Shown here piece after piece: positions 16,867 to 24,212 of a stretch of 64,000 bases of DNA. Numbering within the stretch: the first letter of the stretch is position 1; the number at the start of each line of letters is the position of its first letter. The stretch is from Malonomonas rubra DSM 5091 (GTDB taxonomy: Bacteria; Desulfobacterota; Desulfuromonadia; Desulfuromonadales; Geopsychrobacteraceae), in contig NZ_FQZT01000011.1 in NCBI RefSeq assembly GCF_900142125.1, forward strand, positions 55,495 to 119,494, in the 5' to 3' direction. The position numbers and the translations under genes were made by a program. The notes under the pieces are model-generated. The model was given only the letters and a program-made list of their open reading frames with translations, made no database searches and had not been told where the DNA came from.

Positions 16867-17823
16867 CTACCCCCCAAACTTCTCCGCCAGCTTAAACAGC
16901 CTGGAACCTGCCGCCTCCCGAAAATCCGGATCGGTCACAGCCTCAAGATAGTCAATAAGCGGCCGCAAATGTGCCTCAAACTGACGATATAGGTCTGGCC
17001 CCGCGTCATCTATGGAATCGGCCTCATGCAAAGCGTCAGAACGAACCAAGGACTTCCCTTTCTCCTCATCCTCAGCAGCAACAGGTTCGACAGAGCCCTC
17101 CGCCTCCACAAGCGTCTCAGACATTTCAACTGGAGCAACCGCCTTCCGCTCTTTCAGCTCCGCAGCTAAGGTGCGGACCTCATTATTGGAAATTGTCCGC
17201 TCACCCCGCAAAAAGGACGCGACCTCATCCGGGAAATCCTTATAAAGCCGATAGAGGGAGGCCAGCGCCTGTATCGTCCGACAGCGCCCGCTGTCATAAA
17301 GGTCACGCACACAATCGGGCAACTGGAAGAAGATCGCATGATCGGACACATAACTGGCAGGCTTGCCGAGCAGCCTGGCGATCTGTCCCTTTTTATCTCC
17401 CGCCTCAAGCCGCCTCTCAACAAAATGAGCAATCTCCAGAGGAGTCAAGCCTTCCCTCTGGATGTTCTCAATCACCTGATCGTAACCGGTATGATCGTCA
17501 TCAATAAAAACCGGGATTTCCGCAAGACCTGCCAGTCGGGCGGCCCGCCAGCGGCGCTCCCCGTGATTGATAAAATAAACTCCGTCCTCATTCGCGGGCT
17601 TCACCGAAATCGGGCTCTTAACGCCACGCTCCTTGATCGATGCGGCAAGCTCCTCCAACCGCTCCGGGTTAAAGTCCTGGCGGGGCTGGTCCGGGTCAGG
17701 TGAAATCTGATCCAGAGAAACCAGCAGAGGATGCCCGCTGTTCGCTGCGTCAAGGAGATTGTCTTCCAAGAAAGCAGCGGAATTGAACTGATCCAGGCCG
17801 CTTAAATCGACTCCATTACTCAT
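16867..17823 (-). CDS. KorB-like ParB-family partition/regulatory protein
   Basis: 318 aa. The ParB N-domain (DQISPDPDQPRQDF, SIKERGVKSPISVKP, INHGERRWRAARLAG, VIENIQREGLTPLEIAHFVE) and central HTH (KKGQIARLLGKPASYVSDHA) resemble KorB of IncP plasmids more than chromosomal ParB, including GVK-PISV and INHG-RR-R. KorB both partitions and represses plasmid operons from palindromic operators. It overlaps parA by 8 bases. The dispersed TTTCGTACGTACGAAA sites are candidate targets, but this is inference: the known KorB operator has a different sequence. Confidence 0.82.
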   Translation of the reverse strand: MSNGVDLSGLDQFNSAAFLEDNLLDAANSGHPLLVSLDQISPDPDQPRQDFNPERLEELAASIKERGVKSPISVKPANEDGVYFINHGERRWRAARLAGLAEIPVFIDDDHTGYDQVIENIQREGLTPLEIAHFVERRLEAGDKKGQIARLLGKPASYVSDHAIFFQLPDCVRDLYDSGRCRTIQALASLYRLYKDFPDEVASFLRGERTISNNEVRTLAAELKERKAVAPVEMSETLVEAEGSVEPVAAEDEEKGKSLVRSDALHEADSIDDAGPDLYRQFEAHLRPLIDYLEAVTDPDFREAAGSRLFKLAEKFGG

Positions 17824-18568
17824 CGCTTACCCCTCCAACCCGATCGAATACGATCTTAAATGCAGCCTTAAACTCACGGCCCGCCTCCTTTGCGGCCGTC
17901 TTCTTGAGGCTCCACACCGGCACCCCTGAGGCAAGGGCCTCCGGAATGGAAGACCGGAAGCCGATCTTTGCCGGAACAAGAAGCTCGGAGTAGTTTTTAA
18001 CCAGCTCCGAAAAGGTCGCCTTCTGTCTCTCAGACCGCGAGTTAAAACGATTCGGCAGCATCCCCAAGAACTCCAGCTTCGGATTATATTTCTGCTTCAC
18101 CCCGAAAATTGTCTGCAGCATCATCTTGATCCCATCGATGCTGTACTCTTCAAGCTCGATGGGTGACAGAACATAATCGGCAGCGACCAGAGCGGATGTC
18201 ATACGCAGCCCCAGACTCGGCGGCGTATCTATGACGCAAAAATCAAATGCTCCGCTTAAGCTGTTTATGTTCTTGCGGAAATGCCCGACAACCTGCGGGT
18301 TGGCCCGTTCCATATCAGCCATTTTCGCGTCAGCGGAAATCAAGGTGATCCCCCCGTTTTTCTTCACCTCGATCGGCTCAGCCGCAAACAAAGAACTTGA
18401 TACTTCTTGGCTGCTATGTGGGGCCAGCGTCTTGCTGGCATTGGCTTGCGGGTCTATATCAACAAAGAGAACCGAATGCCCTGCTTCGGCTAAATACATC
18501 GCCAAATGCAGACCAATACAGGTCTTCCCCGTTCCGCCTTTCTGGTTTGAAACGGCAACGGTTTTCAT
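17816..18568 (-). CDS. parA: ParA/IncC-type partition ATPase
   Basis: 250 aa with the deviant Walker A (KGGTGKTC), VLFVDIDPQANASK, and VIDTPPSLGLRMTSAL. No N-terminal HTH, as in IncC2-type ParA. It starts 28 bases after the 129-aa gene and overlaps the KorB-like gene, the IncC-KorB order of IncP plasmids. It drives segregation of the replicon through ATP-dependent nucleoid binding. First of three ParA genes in the window. Confidence 0.9.
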   Translation of the reverse strand: MKTVAVSNQKGGTGKTCIGLHLAMYLAEAGHSVLFVDIDPQANASKTLAPHSSQEVSSSLFAAEPIEVKKNGGITLISADAKMADMERANPQVVGHFRKNINSLSGAFDFCVIDTPPSLGLRMTSALVAADYVLSPIELEEYSIDGIKMMLQTIFGVKQKYNPKLEFLGMLPNRFNSRSERQKATFSELVKNYSELLVPAKIGFRSSIPEALASGVPVWSLKKTAAKEAGREFKAAFKIVFDRVGGVSDE

Positions 18569-18596
18569 CTCTCGCCCTCCATAAAAATTTCATCAA

Positions 18597-18986
18597 TCAG
18601 CGGGGGATTTTCAAATATCCTCTTTCGACCAGATAACCCCGAACAACAATCTGTACCAGGCGAGCAAAGACCCCGCCTGTCATCATATTCGCTTCTTCCT
18701 TTATCTCCTTGATGATCTCACTACTGAGAGACACCGGCTTATTCTTCGAAGCCCCCTCGCCGACCTTCACCCAGCAGACCGGGAAACTTCGCGGATCAGC
18801 CAGGTACAGCCGTAAAACCATTTCCAGGAAACTGGAAAAGTCACCTTCATTTTCTGCGTCAGCTGCCTCCTGAAACCGCTCTATTAACACCTGAGGCAGG
18901 CTGACCGGGTGGTATCTCTTTTCGCTTCTGCCCTCTTCAAGGATCTGAGTTTTGATCTTTTCCAGCAAAGCCATATCAATCTGCAT
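18597..18986 (-). CDS. Hypothetical protein with two RHH-like repeats
   Basis: 129 aa. Two halves look alike: YHPVSLPQVLIERFQEAAD ... FLEMVLRLYLADP, and NKPVSLSSEIIKEIKEEAN ... RLVQIVVRGYLVER. Each has a strand (PVSL) and two helices, the layout of a ribbon-helix-helix unit, so the protein may be a single-chain tandem RHH regulator like TraY. It precedes parA-korB in the same direction. GGAGGAGC lies before the ATG and is itself one arm of an inverted repeat (18991-19045). Confidence 0.65.
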   Translation of the reverse strand: MQIDMALLEKIKTQILEEGRSEKRYHPVSLPQVLIERFQEAADAENEGDFSSFLEMVLRLYLADPRSFPVCWVKVGEGASKNKPVSLSSEIIKEIKEEANMMTGGVFARLVQIVVRGYLVERGYLKIPR

Positions 18987-18990
18987 CTAT

Positions 18991-19045
18991 AAGCTCCTCC
19001 ATACCGTATAATGAAACGTTTTATAACATAGGCATGGAGGAGCTT
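18991..19045 (-). promoter_or_regulatory. Inverted repeat burying the ribosome site of the RHH-like gene
   Basis: AAGCTCCTCCAT (18991-19002) and ATGGAGGAGCTT (19034-19045) are perfect 12-bp arms around a 31-base AT-rich spacer. On the leftward transcript the second arm to be made contains the GGAGGAGC ribosome site, so a transcript starting upstream of 19045 would mask it. The spacer also holds TATAAA/TATAAT-like sequence that could start a shorter, unmasked transcript. Confidence 0.5.
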
Positions 19046-19080
19046 CACAAAAAAGATCGGTTCGGCCGGTTATATAATTT

Positions 19081-19746
19081 TCATGCTTTCCCCATCAGAT
19101 CGAACACGAAACTGTTGCTGTCGAAGTGATGGCAACACACAGAAACTGAATTTTCTCCGCTATGCGTCCACCACCCCGAAGGGCTTTCCATGATCCGTCT
19201 TGCAAACGCCCTGGCGTTCGCGATCTCGCCTCTGCCAAAGTTACGCGCCGCGTCACCGGCGTAATCATCCGAATATTGGCCATCACATCGCAGCTCTTTA
19301 AATTGCCCATTCAGCAACGCCCGCAGCACGTGCCGGAGAGTCCATTTTTTCGGTTCTTCCTTTAAGGGCTTGATAACGGCCAGGTTGAAGGGTGAATAAA
19401 CCCGAATCGCTTTCACATCTTCCATATAGACTTTTGCGCCTTCAACTTCGATGGCATCAAACTCCCGAAAGCGATCGGCCCATGGCAATGCCCCTAGTCC
19501 TGCAAAGATCAACGGCCAATCGAAGGACCGCGAAGATAGCCAGTTAAGAGCTCCGCATTCTTCTGTATCGTTCAGGCTATATGACCGGCACTGCCTCCCG
19601 GATTTCATCGCCTCGCTTAGATCGGTGATTCTTACCTGCCCCTGGGACCGCTTCATTTTGACCTGCTGCTCTTCAAAATAGAGCTCCTCGAAGCTGTTAC
19701 AAATATCGATCGGTGCCATCTTCTGTTCCTTGCTGATAATTTTCAT
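19081..19746 (-). CDS. Hypothetical plasmid protein, 221 aa
   Basis: ATG at 19746 follows GGGAGAGGG. Soluble and mixed alpha/beta, with no recognised motif; the middle is aromatic-rich (FDWPLIFAGLGALPWADRF) and the C-terminus contains CCHHFDSNSFVFDL. The last gene of a leftward accessory block (21083 to 19081). Spacing of 24 bases from the upstream gene supports cotranscription. Confidence 0.6.
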   Translation of the reverse strand: MKIISKEQKMAPIDICNSFEELYFEEQQVKMKRSQGQVRITDLSEAMKSGRQCRSYSLNDTEECGALNWLSSRSFDWPLIFAGLGALPWADRFREFDAIEVEGAKVYMEDVKAIRVYSPFNLAVIKPLKEEPKKWTLRHVLRALLNGQFKELRCDGQYSDDYAGDAARNFGRGEIANARAFARRIMESPSGWWTHSGENSVSVCCHHFDSNSFVFDLMGKA

Positions 19747-19770
19747 TTTTCCCTCTCCCTGTTTCACTAT

Positions 19771-20181
19771 CTAGAAAAGTTCCTGCTGTTTTTCCGGGCC
19801 TGCCCAGTCGCAGCTTTGGTCCGGGATAAAGGTCAGAGCCTCCCCGAGAACAACTGCTTCTTTTCCCTTCTTCACCTGGGTTCCGTAATAAAAACAGTCT
19901 CCCGGCTTTCCAGCCTCTTCCAGTGAATCTCTTTCAGGCTTGAATAATCCAACTGGAACAACTTCAACCGCTTCGCACCACTTCACCCCGTCCTTCTGGT
20001 GAAAGACTGAAACACAAACAAACGCCCTCCCCTGCCACTCAAAAACTCCTCGTATTTTTTTGCTCTCTGAAATAAGGTCAGCACTGTAGGTCCTTACGAT
20101 GTCGCCATCTATCGCGTCGCATCCATCCCAGCTTCTTGCCAGCCTGCTGGGATGGACCTTTACTGCATTCTCTTCCCGCAT
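19771..20181 (-). CDS. Hypothetical plasmid protein, 136 aa
   Basis: The frame opens at 20334, but the upstream part overlaps the DUF6908-like gene. The ATG at 20181 follows AGGGGG at good distance; an ATG at 20184 is in frame. The sequence is beta-rich (GVFEWQGRAFVCVSVFHQ, WCEAVEVVPVGLF). No family recognised. It lies between two accessory genes in the same direction. Confidence 0.6.
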   Translation of the reverse strand: MREENAVKVHPSRLARSWDGCDAIDGDIVRTYSADLISESKKIRGVFEWQGRAFVCVSVFHQKDGVKWCEAVEVVPVGLFKPERDSLEEAGKPGDCFYYGTQVKKGKEAVVLGEALTFIPDQSCDWAGPEKQQELF

Positions 20182-20230
20182 CATGTCCCCCTGGTCGAGG
20201 AGAGGGGTTCCCCCCTCCCCTCTTTTATAA

Positions 20231-20632
20231 TCACAGCCCCTGCTGTTCCTTGATATTGACGAGCCACTGACCAGCAAAGACCGCATGATCTTTTTGCAGC
20301 CGCACATTGATTTTGTCTGGATTCCCATCGCCACCGAAAAGCACAGATTCCTGATAGATCCCTAAACCCGCCTGCTGAAAACTGAGCGGATAAACATTTC
20401 CGTCTTTGCCCTGCAGAAAAGTCATCTCCGGGTCGCTGACCAAATCCCCGCATTGCTCATAGTAGTGAGCTATCGAGAAGATCAGGCCCCAATCACATTC
20501 ATTGATGCACTCAACAATCGCCGCCATATAGACACCTCCTGCGTTATCAATTCTTTTGTGACTGCAAACTGTTGTCATGCCTTCGGTCATTTTTTCAAAA
20601 ACTGCTTTTGCCTTCTTGTTAATCGCTTTCAT
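20231..20632 (-). CDS. DUF6908-like hypothetical protein
   Basis: 133 aa from ATG 20632, preceded by GGAGGAAGA. The motif order (VCSHKRIDNAGGVYMAAIVE, IFSIAHYYEQCGDLVSDPEM, NVYPLSFQQAGLGIYQ) matches, from memory, the DUF6908 family found on many plasmids and integrative elements. No enzymatic role is known. A perfect AT dyad lies 19 bases upstream (20651-20668). Confidence 0.65.
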   Translation of the reverse strand: MKAINKKAKAVFEKMTEGMTTVCSHKRIDNAGGVYMAAIVECINECDWGLIFSIAHYYEQCGDLVSDPEMTFLQGKDGNVYPLSFQQAGLGIYQESVLFGGDGNPDKINVRLQKDHAVFAGQWLVNIKEQQGL

Positions 20633-20650
20633 TTCTTCCTCCATATATTA

Positions 20651-20668
20651 TTTTATTATATAATAAAA
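20651..20668. promoter_or_regulatory. AT-rich dyad TTTTATTATATAATAAAA
   Basis: Perfect 18-bp palindrome, 19 bases before ATG 20632, nearly identical to 15144-15159. It is probably the promoter/operator of the 20632-19081 genes. Confidence 0.55.
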
Positions 20669-20920
20669 CTAAATCAAAACAGCTCCCAGATCACTACGAA
20701 TAGATTTATAAGCGTTGATCGCTTCATCTTTCGAGTGAAAAGTTTTGCCATACCCAGCCAACTGCATCCCCTTTGGAATTCGGAACAGCGTCACATAATC
20801 AAATTCACCTTTCTTCGTATGGACAAATACCTCAAAGTCAATTCCCCTGCTTACCTGAATGATATATTTCTCCATCCTCCACCCATAATCCAAGGCGTCT
20901 ATACCCTTCTCAATAATCAC
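20669..20920 (-). CDS. Hypothetical 83-aa protein
   Basis: GTG at 20920 follows AAAGGA by 6 bases and lies 1 base after the stop of the 53-aa gene; the GTG at 20941 lacks a ribosome site. The sequence is beta-rich (KYIIQVSRGIDFEVFVHTKK) followed by a helix (HSKDEAINAYKSIRSDLG). Function unknown. It ends just before the 20651 dyad. Confidence 0.55.
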   Translation of the reverse strand: MIIEKGIDALDYGWRMEKYIIQVSRGIDFEVFVHTKKGEFDYVTLFRIPKGMQLAGYGKTFHSKDEAINAYKSIRSDLGAVLI

Positions 20921-20921
20921 A

Positions 20922-21083
20922 TTATTTCCTTTCACTCTCACGGATTATCCGGCTAACAAAAGCTGCGACCTCGTAACTGTTCTTGTAGCTTCCGGTTAGC
21001 CGAGTATTAGCAATTTCATTGAGCGCTTGCTCAGCAGCTTTCAGCGCCTCCAGCATCAACTGGCGTTCAACATTTGTTTTCAT
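20922..21083 (-). CDS. Hypothetical 53-aa helical protein
   Basis: ATG at 21083, with AAAGGGA upstream. The sequence is strongly helical (MKTNVERQLMLEALKAAEQA ... VAAFVSRIIRESERK). It is tightly joined to the 83-aa gene and is the first gene of the second accessory operon, 25 bases from the dyad at 21108-21128. No family recognised. Confidence 0.55.
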   Translation of the reverse strand: MKTNVERQLMLEALKAAEQALNEIANTRLTGSYKNSYEVAAFVSRIIRESERK

Positions 21084-21107
21084 TCGTCATTCCCTTTTCT
21101 CTATACC

Positions 21108-21128
21108 CATATAATAAACTATTATATG
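21108..21128. promoter_or_regulatory. AT-rich dyad CATATAATA-AAC-TATTATATG
   Basis: Perfect 9-bp arms; same position relative to its gene and to the long repeat as 16068-16084. Likely promoter/operator for the 21083 operon. Confidence 0.5.
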
Positions 21129-21609
21129 CTAACAAATCAAGCACAAACTACGGAAAAGTTATTTATTTTCATATACTTATCTGGCACGAAGAATGCTGTC
21201 TTCCCTTATTAGCCAGGCTTTGACTTGCCAGCTCGCCGGGAGCTGGCGAACGCATCGTTCCTTGATCCGAATACCAACCGCAGCTGTCCGCCCTATTCCC
21301 GATTGATGCCGCTTTCATTTTTTTGCTTTTGCACTGAGGCAGCCTCGTGCTGTCTGAGTGCTGCTTTGAGGCTTGAGCTGGCATCAAGCCGAAAGCGCAG
21401 AGGCGAGAGGAGGCCCCAGACCTGCACCTGATTATCCATAGTGCAACAAACGAGTGTGCCGCAGGGTCGCTGATCGATCGACAGAGGACGCGAGGAACGA
21501 GCTAAAGGGGGAAAGCGCCACACCACAGCGCACGGTTTCCCCTGCCCCCCTGACGATCGATCTTTAAGCGGCCCGTTTCGCTATGTGTGAACTGGTGACG
21601 CTTAAGAAA

Positions 21610-21625
21610 TTTCGTAAGTACGAAA
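21610..21625. promoter_or_regulatory. Palindrome TTTCGTA-AG-TACGAAA (copy 4 of 4)
   Basis: Same place in repeat B as 16438-16453 in repeat A, with one centre base changed. Conserved within a diverged repeat, which supports function. Confidence 0.55.
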
Positions 21626-21780
21626 AACCAGAAATAACTCCGTCCTCTGTGAACCGAGACCTGGATCTCATGCCTCTTTTATGGAAATGACTTTTCAAGG
21701 GGGCGTTGCGGGGGAATCTCCCGCAGAGGGGGTCGCGGAAAACGCGCAGTGGTTGCAGCGAGGGGGAGCCCTCCCCCCAA

Positions 21781-21937
21781 CAAATGAATTCATAGCTTAT
21801 CATATGTTTTCATTTCATATGTTAACATCTGTTATCATAAGATAACGTATGGTTTGTTACTTTAAGCTATTGTAATTTATGATCCGCTCTGTTATTTTAC
21901 GTTAATATCAAATCCCGTATGGACAGAAGGAGACAAA
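21781..21937. promoter_or_regulatory. Control/centromere-like region before second parA
   Basis: An AT-rich spacer with CATATG at 21801 and 21816 and a GTTATC-ATAA-GATAAC dyad at 21831-21846, then AGAAGGAG before the parA ATG. Small ParA/RHH systems usually place operator and centromere repeats here. Assignment is by position. Confidence 0.45.
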
Positions 21938-22588
21938 ATGAATATCTGTGTCGGCCATCAGAAGGGTGGGGTAGGGAAGAGCACAACAGCAATCAACCTT
22001 GCCATTAAAAGAGCTTCGGTCGGAAAAAATGTTCTCTTCGTTGATGCTGACCCACAAGCATCGTCAGTGAAGTTTTTCATGCTCCGCGAAGAAGAGCAAA
22101 TAGAGCCATCGATAACTTGCACTTCGCTGACCGGAAAAGCTGTTTATCAACAGATTCCAAAACTGATGGACAAATTCGATGACGTTATCATCGATACAGG
22201 TGGTCGGGACACAGAAGGCTTCAGAGCCTCATTGTTAGTAGCGGATACTTTATTGGTTCCGGTACTCCCTGGACAGTTCGATTACTGGGAAACTGAATCC
22301 TTGCCTGAGATCCTGGATATGGCCCGGATCAACAATCCAAAACTTCGCGCTTGTGCGTTTATCAACAAAGCCGATACCCATCCAGGCATCTCGATGGTCG
22401 ATGAAACTGTTGATGCGATCTCTGAGCTTGAAGGGATCGAGCTGCTGAAGTCAAAACTCTATTACCGACTCGCTTACAGAAAAGCAGCAGAACTCGGTCT
22501 AGCTGTCCATGAGTTACCAGGCAAGTTCAAAAACCATAAAGCCCTTATGGAAGTCTTCAATTTGTACCAGGAGGTTTTCGATGCCTAA
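21938..22588 (+). CDS. ParA-family ATPase (short, ParF-like), second system
   Basis: 216 aa with Walker A KGGVGKSTTA, LFVDADPQASSVKF and DDVIIDTGGRDTEGFRASLL. The short length and the absence of an N-terminal HTH fit the ParF/type Ib class. A small RHH-like gene overlaps its 3' end by 8 bases, the usual partner arrangement. GAAGGAGAC precedes the ATG. Confidence 0.88.
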   Translation: MNICVGHQKGGVGKSTTAINLAIKRASVGKNVLFVDADPQASSVKFFMLREEEQIEPSITCTSLTGKAVYQQIPKLMDKFDDVIIDTGGRDTEGFRASLLVADTLLVPVLPGQFDYWETESLPEILDMARINNPKLRACAFINKADTHPGISMVDETVDAISELEGIELLKSKLYYRLAYRKAAELGLAVHELPGKFKNHKALMEVFNLYQEVFDA

Positions 22589-22940
22589 GCCAACTCCCAA
22601 AAAAGTTGAGGGAAGCAAAATCATTTCACCGGAAGATTTTATGGGTGGTGCTGTTGCAACGAATGCAGAGAAGGGGAGGGCGGTTGAAAAGCCTGAACCG
22701 GAAAAGGTGAAGGAGGAGCAAGCTCCTGTGGCAGCTCCGAAACCAAAACCACGGAAAAAAACTGAGCGGGTTGCAAAAGAGCCGGTGGTTTTTGTCGGGG
22801 TAAGAATTCCGGAATCGGTCGCAGAAATGCTGGAAGAGTATGACCAGAATTACGCTCTCCGTGGAGAATCCAAAAACTCAATTATGGCTGAAGGAATCAA
22901 GAAAGAAATCGCAAGTCGCTTGAAAAAAGCCAAAGGATAG
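22581..22940 (+). CDS. RHH-like partner of the second ParA
   Basis: 119 aa from ATG 22581 (AGGAGG upstream). The N-terminus is lysine/proline-rich and disordered. The C-terminus, FVGVRIPESVAEMLEEYDQN ... SKNSIMAEGIKKEIASRLKK, has the strand-helix-helix pattern of ribbon-helix-helix centromere-binding proteins such as ParG. It probably binds the AT-rich repeats upstream of this parA and regulates the pair. The longer frame from 22509 overlaps parA and is not used. Confidence 0.65.
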   Translation: MPKPTPKKVEGSKIISPEDFMGGAVATNAEKGRAVEKPEPEKVKEEQAPVAAPKPKPRKKTERVAKEPVVFVGVRIPESVAEMLEEYDQNYALRGESKNSIMAEGIKKEIASRLKKAKG

Positions 22941-22975
22941 AGAGGGGGGGAGGGCGCCGAAAACAGTAGCTTTAA

Positions 22976-22993
22976 TGTTCACCCTTGTGAACA
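22976..22993. promoter_or_regulatory. Dyad TGTTCAC-CCTT-GTGAACA between convergent genes
   Basis: Perfect 7-bp arms in the 130-bp gap between convergent genes. It resembles a parS half-site pair (TGTTTCAC) with a missing T and a 4-base spacer. It could be a centromere-like site or simply a hairpin terminator. Confidence 0.3.
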
Positions 22994-23072
22994 GGACTTA
23001 TAATTGAACACGTTTTCCTGATTTGAAGCATATTGTATTGCGTCATCAGAGAGGTACAATTCCTAGCCTCCC

Positions 23073-24212
23073 TCAAGATTCTTCCATTCTGGAGAGATCC
23101 CAGTACGTCCGTAGCAGTTTATCTTGGTTCATACCTTCCATAAAAGGGTACTTCCGAATGACATCTTTAACTGTTTCATCGACCTGTCCAGCAAGAGAGG
23201 TCAACCACTCCTGGAACTCGTTATCTGCAGTTTCCGCTTTGTCCTGATCTGCTATTTGTTCCAGTAGCGCTTTTTCCTCTTTAGTCTGTTGAGCTATCTT
23301 TTCAACCAGAGATTTATAGCCAATAGGACGGTCATAGGCTCCATGGCGCTTTAGAGCATTGAAAACATAGCCGACACCGATCGGTTCTCCTTTTGCGTCT
23401 TTAAGCTTATGCTCAAAGGCCCAATCAGCATGATTGAGGCTCTGATAGAAATTAATAGGTTGGGTGTCAAACTTCTTCCAGTGATCGATCAACCTGCGGA
23501 TTTCACTCATACCGAAGCCACCAGCAAAGAGATGGGGGTATTGTTCGGCGATATCTTCGTCAGTTAATTGCCGCAAGCTCTCATAGCTGGTCTTGGTTTT
23601 TGTCTGTTCATCACTATAAGAAAGAGTCTTTCTATCTCTATAATCTAGAGGGATGTCTTTACCAGTCCTTATTACCAGTCCCTTTTCCCACTGCTCTCCT
23701 TCGGGAAGGTTGCTTATAATGTGAATTCCTTGTACGGCTGCCTTATTGGCGCGTTCAGTTGTGATCCAGTCGTACTTTTTGAAGACACCTATAATCTTCC
23801 TTACAGTTTCGCGCTTAACCCCAGTATTATTTGCGATTTCTTCATATTGAGTAATGACGTCTGGGTGTTGTTTCAGCCACTCGAAAACCGCTTTTTGATT
23901 GCTGGTCAGGGCTTTGAAAGATCCAGGGAGCATAACGCTGGCACCTGGAGAGGACTGGTAAGTAGGAGTGGTAATATGCACTGGTAATGTGGACTGGTCT
24001 TTCGACCGATCCTCATGGCCAGTGCCCATAACCACTGGTCCGGAGGACAGGTCATTTTCCCACTGCTTTTTTGAACTTTTCTGTGCTCTTGAGTTAATAG
24101 CAATGATCTTTTCGCGAGTCTTGCTGGCAGAAGGGCGGCTAGAGATGTTTTTTAAAATACTCCCCAGTCCGGCCAGGTCTTCGCTTGTACCGTTTGAAAC
24201 TTTATCGCTCAT
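23073..24212 (-). CDS. Winged-helix DNA-binding protein paired with ParA (possible partition or Rep protein)
   Basis: 379 aa. The N-terminal 90 residues look disordered. Residues about 105-155 form a winged HTH (LTSNQKAVFEWLKQHPDVIT, EEIANNTGVKRETVRKIIGV, YDWITTE). The C-terminus is acidic and helical. The start overlaps the parA stop by 4 bases, so it is translationally coupled and likely the DNA-binding partner of that ParA. A plasmid replication initiator with a winged helix is the alternative. No named family recognised. Confidence 0.6.
   Translation of the reverse strand: MSDKVSNGTSEDLAGLGSILKNISSRPSASKTREKIIAINSRAQKSSKKQWENDLSSGPVVMGTGHEDRSKDQSTLPVHITTPTYQSSPGASVMLPGSFKALTSNQKAVFEWLKQHPDVITQYEEIANNTGVKRETVRKIIGVFKKYDWITTERANKAAVQGIHIISNLPEGEQWEKGLVIRTGKDIPLDYRDRKTLSYSDEQTKTKTSYESLRQLTDEDIAEQYPHLFAGGFGMSEIRRLIDHWKKFDTQPINFYQSLNHADWAFEHKLKDAKGEPIGVGYVFNALKRHGAYDRPIGYKSLVEKIAQQTKEEKALLEQIADQDKAETADNEFQEWLTSLAGQVDETVKDVIRKYPFMEGMNQDKLLRTYWDLSRMEES

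Larger units (their letters stand above)
21091..21780. repeat. Long imperfect direct repeat, copy B
   Basis: Second copy of 16051-16601, about 5 kb to the right, same orientation. It has an extra internal block (about 21420-21555) with nested inverted repeats GATCGATCG/CGATCGATC and AGGGGGAAA/TTTCCCCT. It ends in the same G-rich hairpins (GCGGGGGAATCTCCCGC; GGGGGAGCCCTCCCCCC). No gene inside. Candidate cis element for expression, replication or incompatibility. Confidence 0.75.
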
